A stretch of DNA of 64,000 nucleotides, taken from Ahaetulla prasina (taxonomy: Eukaryota > Chordata > Lepidosauria > Squamata > Colubridae). The DNA lies in assembly GCF_028640845.1 (NCBI RefSeq), contig NC_080540.1:52186561-52250560 (forward strand), read 5' to 3'. Both the position numbers and the translations under genes were made by a program. Shown one piece after another: positions 55,737 to 64,000 of this stretch. The notes under the pieces were generated by a model, which worked only from the letters and a program-made list of their open reading frames with translations, did not search any database and was not told the DNA's origin. The number at the start of each line of letters is the position of its first letter. Position 1 is the stretch's first letter.

Positions 55737-56899
55737 CTCTCTAACCACAACCTGTTCCAATATGATCTTTTAAAGTCACAAAATTGCAATACATGACTTT
55801 ATTTTTTGGTTTGCTATATGCTGGTGTGGGGGGGCGGGGAAGCAGAAGGTTCTCCCTCAATCACTCAGACAATGACTGAGCTGAAATTTCTTACTAATTG
55901 TCCATGTATTGTGGGAGCAACTGCTCAACTTTGGTTGATTTTGAAATGCTATAAGAGGGATGAAATAGCATCAGCAAATGCCAGGGTTGTACGCTAGACC
56001 TGGAAGTTTTAGAAAAAATCTTGGAAGAAGATGCTAGAATTATTTCTTTATTATTGTCAAGAAAACTACATGAATGTCTTCATATGGTCATCAGGAGCTA
56101 AGTTCTGCAAGAATGTAATGTTATCTTATTATAATGTTCACAAAACAATAATTATAAAGGTGTTTCTCATTATACATGATTGCAGTGAAAATTATATTTT
56201 TGAATTATGCTTTGACTTTAGCAGAGCCTAGAATTATGTTTGCAGCAGGCGGTTCAAGAGTGCTTTATTCGTGATTCCTCACCCAAATGGATAAAAAAGA
56301 TCCATTTCTTGAATTAATTTTAGTTTCTGAAGTATTATAAGGCTGCTTTGCCTCTAGCACTCTGTTTCCATGGCACACCTGGCAGAAAGCCAAACATATG
56401 TGCAGGTGTTTTCTGGGTTGGAATGGCACATATTTACATAGCAACTAGTGAAGTTGTGGGTTTTTTAAAGGAACCACTCAACTGCACAGTGGTACATGAT
56501 TATAATCAAGGTTCATTCTAATTGCTTTTGTGCTTTCCCCATGTGACATTTTCAGATCAGAACTTGTTCATCACCCAGAGTAATTCTGCTTTCTTATGCA
56601 CCATTATCTACCATTTGCTTCAAATATTACTCTTACAACCAACCTCCATCTTCTTGGGACCTCTGTATCAGCTTCTTCTCCTTCCAGTCCTTGATAAGTG
56701 ACTGGGAGGAAGGTTTTGGCCCACTTAGGTGGTCAACAATTATCTATTGTTTCTCAACTTCTGGAAGTCTTGAGTCCACTCATTTTAAATTTGCCAAGGT
56801 TGAAAAACACTGGTCTATTCACTAATCACTTGGAATCTTACAACTGTCAAGCATACATTGATAAATATTGTAATATCTCCCTTGTTCTTTTTTTTGTTT
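55737..56899. other. Intronic sequence, nothing assigned
   Basis: AT-rich; G-run near 55828. No element recognised. Confidence 0.45.
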
Positions 56900-57025
56900 T
56901 TTGTTTACATTTATATCCCGCCCTTCTCCGAAGACTCAGGGCGGCTTACAGTGTATAAGGCAATAGTCTCATTCTATTTGTATATTTTTTTACAAAGTCA
57001 ACTTATTGCCCCCCCCAACAATCTG
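56900..57025 (-). mobile_element. L2-like LINE/SINE 3' end, reverse
   Basis: ATTTATATCCCGCCCTTCTC followed by CGAAGACTCAGGGCGGCTTA is the reverse complement of the short tail at 57966..58020. A family common in squamates; exact name uncertain. Confidence 0.6.
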
Positions 57026-57492
57026 GGTCTTTTCTGTTCCTAAATATTTCAAACCTAATGTTTTGACACAGGAAGCAAAAGATGTATTTCCTACTTACCA
57101 ATAGGCAGAGATGAGAAAGATCCTTATTCTGCCTTCCTTAGACCATACATTATTTCACTCTGAACTCACCACTTTCACATGTTACATGTTCTTAGAAATA
57201 CATCATGAGGTGCAGATCTATCAGCCCTGACAGATGCTTCTTCTCTGAAAATATTGCGGACGATGGTTATAAATCCTCTTCTAGGAGAACGAAAGAGACT
57301 TGACCAATCTGGTTTTAAATAGTAGCTAAAGTTTTGCTTCTTCAGTCATATATTTGCAGGATAAGAACTGTTTTAGGACCAGACTACCTTCAACTATTGA
57401 TTGCTGTATTTTAATTTCTTTTCTATATTGGATTGGAAGGGTTTTTTTTATAGGGGAGTGATTGTCCATTGTGTTATTAAATAATTACTTTA
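57026..57492. other. Intronic sequence, nothing assigned
   Basis: No recognised element. Confidence 0.45.
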
Positions 57493-57614
57493 GTATGTAT
57501 GTATGTATGTATGTATGTATGTATGTATGTATGTATGTATGTATGTATCTATCCATCCATCCATCCATCCATCCATCCATCCATCCATCCATCCATCCAT
57601 CCATCCATCCATCC

Positions 57615-57684
<70 letters not shown>

Positions 57685-57735
57685 TATCCTGTGCTTTCTC
57701 TCTCTTCCTCTCTTCCTCTCTCCCTCTCCCCCCCC

Positions 57736-57786
<51 letters not shown>

Positions 57787-57790
57787 TACT
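57493..57790. repeat. Compound microsatellite (TATG)n(ATCC)n(ATCT)n...(TCTG)n(TC)n
   Basis: Four tetranucleotide motifs follow one another, each differing from its neighbour by a base or two: TATG to about 57547, CCAT to 57615, CTAT to 57685, then a C/T-rich link with TCTG units (57736..57765) and TC repeats to about 57787. The Met-Tyr-Val-Cys and Ser-Ile-His-Pro frames are artefacts. Confidence 0.95.
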
Positions 57791-57965
57791 CTGGGCTTCT
57801 TCAGGAGAAACAGTGTGGTGGCAGCAGTGATAATAATGATAAAATATTGTTCCTAGCAAATGGTGTTATATTTGACCCCACCTAAAATGACAGTCAGCCT
57901 TCTGTTCCTGTCTTCTTTTTAATACAATATACAATATACAAATAGGATGAAGACTATTGCTAACA

Positions 57966-58026
57966 TAGTGTAAGCCGCCCTGAGTCTTCGGAGAAGGGCG
58001 GGATATAAATGCAAATAAAAAAAAAT
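57966..58026 (+). mobile_element. L2-like LINE/SINE 3' end
   Basis: GTAAGCCGCCCTGAGTCTTC, then GGAGAAGGGCGGGATATAAA and an A-rich tail. Inverse of the copy at 56900. Confidence 0.65.
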
Positions 58027-59002
58027 ACGATTGGCGAGACCATTCTTTAGTGAAGGATGCATGTATTATTAAGAGTGAAACCTTAATGTTCATATAAAGC
58101 TTCCAGGAACATGGGCTACAGATATTTGCTCAAATAAATCAACATTAATGCCCTTTTACATTCCCTGAAATTGGTTGTTAAAAAACAAATATTCATGGGA
58201 CAGCCTAAAGCAGTGAAATATTTAGATGCGACAATATCAGCAAAGATTACTATGGGTTTTGTTAATCATATAACAAGAGTTTCATACATTGCAAACTCCC
58301 ACAATGAGCCTAGAGGGAAGATTACCATCCTTTAAATAAATTCCTACCCTGTGTATATATTTTTGGAGCTTTTCTTGTGATACAAAAGACTTTGGTAGAA
58401 TTGACAGAAGGGTTGAGTGTATCTTATTTGGTACTGAATAACCTCTGATTTCAATAAAAAGACCACCACAATGACTCTCAGAAAATAAAGGAAAATAATT
58501 TTTTCTGATCTTAAGTGATACCATGATGACTCAAGCTAAACAATAGCACATTTTTTTTGTTTGTTTGTTTGGGATTCTTTTCTTCCAGCTCAGATGTTAA
58601 CTATCTGAACAGACAGATATATCATTATAAGAAAACAGTGGAATGTAGGCAGGTACCAAAAGAATAATTTAGCTTTCAGACCATATTTTCATGGGGAAAA
58701 AAATGCATTCTCTATCTACTGAGCCTCAGAAGTGCAGGCTACTCAAACTCTATGTGTAAACATGTGAAACATCCATGCAAACAATCCACAGCCATCACAT
58801 GACTCTTTTTCAAGCTATACAACATTGCACAAAAACTTGGAAAGTTTGAAAGAAATAACAAATTAAAGAATTAAAGGCAATCAGAACAGAAGAGAAAGCA
58901 GCAAATTTTATTTTACACAAATGCACAAATATATATCTCCATAGATTTCTGCTTAGCCTATCATCCTTACTTCTGCCCAATTCATAATCCACAGAGAGGA
59001 AT
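58027..59002. other. Intronic sequence, nothing assigned
   Basis: AT-rich with a TTTG run near 58555. No element recognised. Confidence 0.45.
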
Positions 59003-59355
59003 GGGACAACTTGGCACAGCTAACTCGCCATGGCCAACTCACCACAACCAACTCATCATGGCCAACTTGTGGTGAGACAACTCGTCATGGCCAACTTGCC
59101 GTGGGACAACTCGCAGTGGGATAATTTAACAATTCTATTTAATTATTTTAAATAAATATTATTTTAATTTTTGCCATTCACATTTCATTCTGTACCTCCT
59201 TTTGCATCCTTTCTTTAATGATTCTGTTCCACTCTTTCTTTGATACGAGTGTAACTCTTGTCCCACAGTGAGTTGTCCTGTGATGCAGTGGCCATAGCAA
59301 GTTGTCCTGCAGCGAATTGGCCGTGGCTATGGCGAGTTGGCCATGGTGAATTGTC
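59003..59355. repeat. Foldback element with minisatellite arms
   Basis: The left arm (59003..59125) is a loose tandem of a roughly 15-20-bp motif built on (G)GCCAACTCGCCATGG and GGGACAACTCG. The right arm (59258..59355) carries the same motif in reverse orientation (GGCGAGTTGGCCATGGTGAA, TGAGTTGTCCTGTG). The unique centre of about 130 bp is AT-rich. No transposase; the edges are not sharply defined. Confidence 0.75.
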
Positions 59356-61104
59356 ATAGACCTTCCACCTATCACCTTATATTCTGTTCTCACCCTTTTT
59401 CTTTAGCATCTCCTCAACTTCATCCAGACATAGCTTTTTTCGATCTTCCTTTTCTTTTGACTGACTTATTCTTCCTTTATATATTTACTTTGCAATATGA
59501 TCCTCATTTGCTGTCTCTATATAACTATACTTTTTAAAACATATTTCTCTCATTTTGGTCACCAACTTTTATATTGAATCCAAATTCATTCATCAGATGT
59601 CCCAAAGGTGCTTTTTCAAGAGGCAACTGGACTTTCTTGTTTTTCTTTGAAGACATTTGGCAAAGAAAACCAAGATAGTCCAGTTGCCTGTTGAAAAAAA
59701 CACATTTGGAACTGCCATGACTTGGATGGTTGAGAATCTCCAAAGATATTCAACAATATAGTTTTCTATTATCCAGTAACGTGTAAAATACAACTGTCAC
59801 AATGCTATGGATTAGTACTCTGTTATTCATCTACAACTGCTTAAATAGACTAACTCAGGCTTTTGAAATACATTTTAACACTTTCCTTCATTATTAAGCC
59901 TACACTTTTCCTGCACTCCACATACACTTCCTTGCATGTATTATTCATCTTCATTCCAGCCAATCAGCCCATCTTCATTTATATATGTTTCATTCTTATA
60001 ATTTTATCTTCTTTGGTTGGTAAATTTGAGACACATATCTATTTTCCTTTCGTTCGTTTGAGTCATACTCCTACCATTTATTCCTCTTACATTCCCAGTC
60101 AGAACATTCCATATGTCATGGTCATCACCAGATCAGGTTTTCAATATTGACATCTGCTACCCATCATTCCTCGGTTAATTGAAGCTTTCAGGTAACACAT
60201 TTTAGTAGGATACAGAAAGTGAAAAAGTGTCTTCGCCATACCTGGGCATCTTGCAGCATTTCACAGTGGTAGCTAATTAATTGGATGTCTCTAGAGAGTC
60301 TAAATTAGAACTGTTCAATCTGTGCAGGAAACGCAAAGGAGGCTGAACAGGGTGTTAACAATAAAATTAGGAAAATATTAACATGTACCTTTCTACTAGT
60401 GGCTTGGCTGCATCTGGGAAACAGCACCATGCACTGCTTCAGTGATAAGTTAACTGGACTTCAATGTGTATCACAATATTATTCTTGTGTTAGATACAAA
60501 TTCATAGCAGCAGCACAATGGCATGTAATAGTATAGATAAAAAATCTGGAGATAAAATAATACCAACTAATCTATTGATCTTTTAATCTTATATCAAACT
60601 TTCCCAGCTGGTGCCTTCCAGAAATGTGGAATATTAGTCATTTGGCATTTGAGTTCAACACATATGGAGTTTACAGATTGAGGAATGCAATCTTAAAGTA
60701 GCATTGTGCCATTGCTACTCTGCTAGACATTCTCCTTCACTTCTTTACAAATGGAAACAATATTAACATTTTTCTCCTTTGGTATGTTCTGATAAGTTAA
60801 AAATGCAAGCTCATATAGAAATCTATTTTTATTTTATTCATTTATATGCTGCCCCTTTCACCGATAAAGCAATTATTACCAGAAGAAATCTGAAGGCAGA
60901 AATTCTAAATAATTTAAACTGAAGTGGATCAGCCAAATGTTAACATTCTTCCTCACACTCATGGATTGCATTCTACTGAGTTCATACTTGCTGAGGAGAA
61001 AAAAAAAAAGACCAGTAGCAGGTGTTTACTGATGAATATTGAGGAAACTGACTTCTTTAATAACTGTGTGCTATTGTATTTTAAAGTTTCTGTACAACTT
61101 TAAA
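59356..61104. other. Intronic sequence with one hairpin
   Basis: 59608..59645 (TTTTTCAAGAGGCAACTGGA) and 59668..59709 (TCCAGTTGCCTGTTGAAAAA) form an imperfect inverted repeat around TTGTTTTTCTTTGAAGACAT, a phrase I associate loosely with Penelope-like or related vertebrate repeats. The rest is unassigned. Confidence 0.45.
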
Positions 61105-61510
61105 ACCTTTTTTTTTCTTGTATAGCTTTTTAATTAAAATTTGTGAACAAAGATGATAAAAACCAATACAAAGTAATATAAAGCCAGGAAGAAAAAAGGA
61201 AAAAGGAAACGAAAGAAGTGCAAGAAAATAAAAAAGTTGAAGAAAATACAAAGAAAAAAGATATAAAGAAGTGTTTTTCTTCAGAGCACAATTTTTAACC
61301 TCTCGCTTTAAAGTTACATCATGTTTTTATTCTTTCCCATCTAATCAAAACCATAATTCCCAAGTTCATTTTCTTTCATTTTTACACAAAAAGTCCAGAA
61401 AAGGCTTCCAATCATCAATAATAGTAGATAATTCTTTTCCCTTAATCAAATAAGCCAATTTAAAATCTGTCAGCTTCACCAACCATTCCTCCATAGTGGA
61501 TAACACTGAG
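61105..61510 (-). mobile_element. L1 LINE 3' end
   Basis: Begins with a T-run (poly-A on minus). Further in, the minus strand encodes MEEWLVKLTDFKLAYLIKGK, followed by ELSTIIDDWKPFLDFLCK and a stop, resembling the C-terminal end of squamate L1 ORF2. 5'-truncated; the open segment is about 45 codons. Confidence 0.7.
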
Positions 61511-62045
61511 CTCCTACAAAATGAAGAGACATACCTAATTGAGGTGAATCAGAAAACTCAGATTGGGAGCCCTCTTAATGCATGCATGAAATGGTGGCCT
61601 ATTTGGAAAAGGCTATAGTTTTGATTATGCCATTGCAACTGCCAATTAGATTTTCTTTTTGACTCTCTTCCCTCTTCTGATGCTGCTTTGGATAGACATT
61701 TTTTCTGCATAATATGGGGAACAAAGGTCACATGTATGAGATTATTATCATTCAAGTGTAATGATTTATGCATTTGCCTCATACATTGTGATACAAGAAT
61801 CTAGTGGCTGCATTGTGTGTCATCATTTAATATCATGCCACTGGTATCTAGCTATTTATATTTGTTTACTAGACAACCTAGGGACCATTGGGTCATCATT
61901 TCCTTACCAGACATTTCTTTATCAAATTCCTCAATGTCTTCAACAATGACAGACCTATTGTACTGCCTTCACTAGAAAAAGTTGAGCTACATTTAGAGAT
62001 GTATCTGCCGTGAAAATAGCCCATGTTGAACTGCATGGTACAGTT
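61511..62045. other. Intronic sequence, nothing assigned
   Basis: No recognised element. Confidence 0.45.
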
Positions 62046-62133
62046 CATAGTAATAAACTGTTAATACAAAGTGCCATAAAACATCAGCACAGGAAATGTT
62101 TTATGGCACTTTGTATTAAAAGTTTATGTCATA
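62046..62133. repeat. Strong hairpin: 23-bp perfect arms, about 38-bp extended
   Basis: 62062..62084 (TAATACAAAGTGCCATAAAA and three more bases) is the exact reverse complement of 62096..62118, with an 11-base loop. Pairing continues with a few mismatches out to about 62046 and 62133. The size suits a small RNA hairpin or a tiny foldback element; nothing shows it is transcribed. Confidence 0.85.
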
Positions 62134-62499
62134 AACTGTTTATATCATAAATTGTTTTATACATTTTGCTCAATTTCAATTCCATGCGAGTCATTGGTCG
62201 CAGATTTTGGGCACATTTTGTAAGTTAGCCCATTTGAGGTTTAATTGAAAAACATTAAAAAAATGTTGCCCTATGATGCACTGTTTTCCCCATTTAAAGG
62301 TTTTGGGAACAAGAGGTTTAGTAGTCTATGGATGGTTTCCTCCAGTTGGTTTGAAACAGATATTAAACTGATTACCTATAATTTTCCAGATCTCTTCTGG
62401 ATCCCCTTTTAAAACATGTGTTTATATAAGTTATCCTCCCATCCTCTGGCTGTGAACCAGGCACAAATGAAAATTTACATATTTGTGTTTGGGGTTCAA

Positions 62500-62765
62500 C
62501 AATATCACATCAGAGTTTTTAAAGAACTCTTGGTTGAATCATTAGGAACCAGTGATTTGTTACAGTTCTGTCTCTTGAGATGCCCTAGAATAACTTCTCT
62601 CGCTACTTCAACCTGCTTTTCTTGTTTGATTTCTTCCTTGAAAAAGTCAATGCAGGCTCCAATATTTCTTGTACTAAAGACAGATGCAGCTAATTCATTC
62701 ATTTTGTCTGCAATCCCATATCTTTCTCGAGAATCCCCTTTGCTTCTTTTTCATTAGCTGCCCAG
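62500..62765 (-). mobile_element. LINE reverse-transcriptase N-terminal fragment (CR1/L2-like)
   Basis: The minus strand reads YGIADKMNELAASVFSTRNIG, then EVAREVILGHLKRQNCNKSL and VPNDSTKSSLKTLM before a stop. This pattern (NEFFASVF..., then LKxLNxxKSPGPD) marks the segment just before the reverse-transcriptase palm in CR1/L2-type LINEs. Open for about 75 codons and then broken. Confidence 0.6.
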
Positions 62766-63117
62766 TCTTTATTTTTTATTTATTGTTATATGTGCCTGAA
62801 ATTCATCTTCCTTATTTCTACTTTGTCTCATCCATTCTTATTCTATTTACTTATTTTTTTCCTACAAAAAGTCTTTGCTTTGCCCATTAATTTAATGAAA
62901 AAATGTCTTTGCCCTTTCTATTTCATGGAGAAAAAAAACCCTTCATTCTTCTACTGGGCCCTGCAAGAAATGCGTTGCTGTCCTCTTTCTGATTTGACTG
63001 GTCTTTCTTACATTGTGGAGCGTTAATTATTGATGAAACAGCCATTATAATTTAAATGGACTGCAGGCACTATGAATGAATGTGGCCCTCTTAATTTTTC
63101 CTTGCTTTATTTGGATA
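62766..63117. other. Intronic sequence, nothing assigned
   Basis: Pyrimidine-rich AT sequence without a recognised element. Confidence 0.4.
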
Positions 63118-63251
63118 AATACTGTGTTGAAAATAAGACCCTGTCTTCTATTTTTTGAACCCTGAAATAAGCGCTTGGCCTTATTGCCATGCGCTCAAAA
63201 GTCCGATTAGGCTTATTGCCAGGTGAGATCTTATTTTGGGGAAACAGGGTA
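63118..63251. mobile_element. Small TA-edged inverted-repeat MITE
   Basis: The left end TACTGTGTTGAAAATAAGAC pairs with a right end whose reverse complement is TACCCTGTTTCCCCAAAATA, then AGATC. The core is CGCTTGGCCTTATTGCCATG. The superfamily is uncertain. Non-coding. Confidence 0.6.
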
Positions 63252-63878
63252 ATTTATTTTATTGTTACATCGGTTTTCCCTCAAAGGCATCTACTGGCCT
63301 ATGGCTGAAGCCCTTTGGAGCTGTGGCATAGCATAATAAATTAATTAGCACAATAATCACATACACTTACAATTGTTCTTTCCACATTTTTAGGTGTATC
63401 CTTGAAATGTAGACTGAACAGTCTAAGGAACCACTTTACTAAGAAGAAAAAGCATGCTTTTGAATTGCTTGATTGGAGCTGATAAGATGGACTCACGTGG
63501 TCTCTTAATTAATGTATGTATTGTTGCCTTGAGCAATTACATTGCTAGATTTCTTACATCACAATGATTGCAGGCAAAAATGACACTGTGGGTGGCATCT
63601 CCATTTTTTTTTATCAGGGGAGTTAATGAAAACATCTGTGCCAAGCTTCTACTAGGCAAATGAGTCTATCCTGCAAGAGGGAAGCATTAAACCTATTAAG
63701 AATAACTCAGGTGCTTGTGAATTAACTCTATGGTTGACCTCTTTTAAAAACATTTTTTTTACCTTGTGATTCAATCTTCTTTATGAATTGGTTCTCATTC
63801 TGGTTCTTTTCTTTCATTTCAAGACACCCTCCCCCCATTCTCAAGGAAATAGTTAGAATATTCACATGTTCTTTTTTT
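63252..63878. other. Intronic sequence, nothing assigned
   Basis: No recognised element. Confidence 0.45.
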
Positions 63879-63965
63879 ATAATAATAATAATATCAGAGT
63901 TGGAAGGGACCTTGGAGGTCTTCTAGTCCAACCCCCTGCCCAGGCAGGAAACCCTACATCATTTC
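63879..63965 (-). mobile_element. CR1 LINE extreme 3' end
   Basis: After an (ATA)n run (63879..63893, the CR1 tail in reverse) the sequence reads GAGTTGGAAGGGACCTTGGA, then CCCCTGCCCAGGCAGGAAAC, matching the 3' end of the CR1 at 43948. Only about 85 bp inserted: an extreme 5' truncation. Confidence 0.88.
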
Positions 63966-64000
63966 TATTCTAAATCTATTGTACTGATTTTGCAAAAATT

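Noticed and set aside
57462..57885. Three overlapping frames of 117-128 codons
   Set aside because: Translation of tetranucleotide repeats in all frames, not a protein.
59534..59743. Hammerhead ribozyme near the Penelope-like hairpin (minus strand CTGATGA)
   Set aside because: The CTGATGA is present, but the matching stem II and GAAA core are not in the required positions.
30976..64000. Next receptor exon (expected FDxYFxSRTLxNNRRN and WFAExWEENF)
   Set aside because: Scanned by eye for tryptophan-rich and NNRRN-coding sequence with an acceptor; nothing found. A translated search could still find a divergent exon.

Overview
The window looks like nuclear DNA from a squamate reptile, most likely a snake. 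It is AT-rich, almost free of genes and dense in interspersed repeats. Several families point this way: Sauria-type tRNA SINEs with a BovB-like 3' end, BovB/RTE LINE fragments, CR1 LINEs including a second CR1-like (L3-type) family whose 3' ends run into microsatellites, Penelope-like sequence, squamate-type L1, and many small hAT and TA-flanked inverted-repeat elements. No bacterial genes, operons or CRISPR arrays are present.

The only host coding sequence I can support is two consecutive plus-strand exons of a group III metabotropic glutamate receptor (15573..15714 and 30821..30975). They are joined by a 15.1-kb intron with correct GT/AG ends and matching phases. They encode part of the glutamate-binding Venus flytrap domain. 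They read closest to GRM7 but are more divergent than I would expect for a true GRM7 orthologue. Everything else before, between and after them is best read as intron.

Region by region: 1-15.5 kb is upstream intron with CR1, Sauria SINEs, a CR1 split by a hAT element, a Penelope-like fragment, microsatellites and a hairpin-rich block. 15.6-30.8 kb is the intron between the exons. It contains an odd mosaic at about 22.5-28.1 kb: a CpG-rich block with 270-bp hairpin units, two roughly 1-kb near-identical copies of sequence found elsewhere in the same intron or just downstream of the second exon, and a six-unit 228-bp tandem array. Short microhomologies sit at the junctions. 31-38.5 kb is a decayed BovB LINE broken by nested insertions (an L1 3' end, a TA-flanked DNA element, a solo LTR, a CR1 and a longer L1), several with visible target-site duplications. 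39.7-42.6 kb is an L1-like element with ORF1 and a 3' UTR but no ORF2, bounded by a target-site duplication, a 'half-L1' layout. 43.9-45.1 kb is a CR1 whose reverse transcriptase frame is still open. 47.5-51 kb is another BovB with an LTR-like block and an L3-type LINE. 51-64 kb is intron with SINEs, microsatellites, a foldback element, an L1 3' end and a strong hairpin.

There is no multi-gene pathway here. The interest lies in the receptor exons, the half-L1 element and the mosaic rearrangement. Family calls are from sequence recognition and memory; no database search was run.
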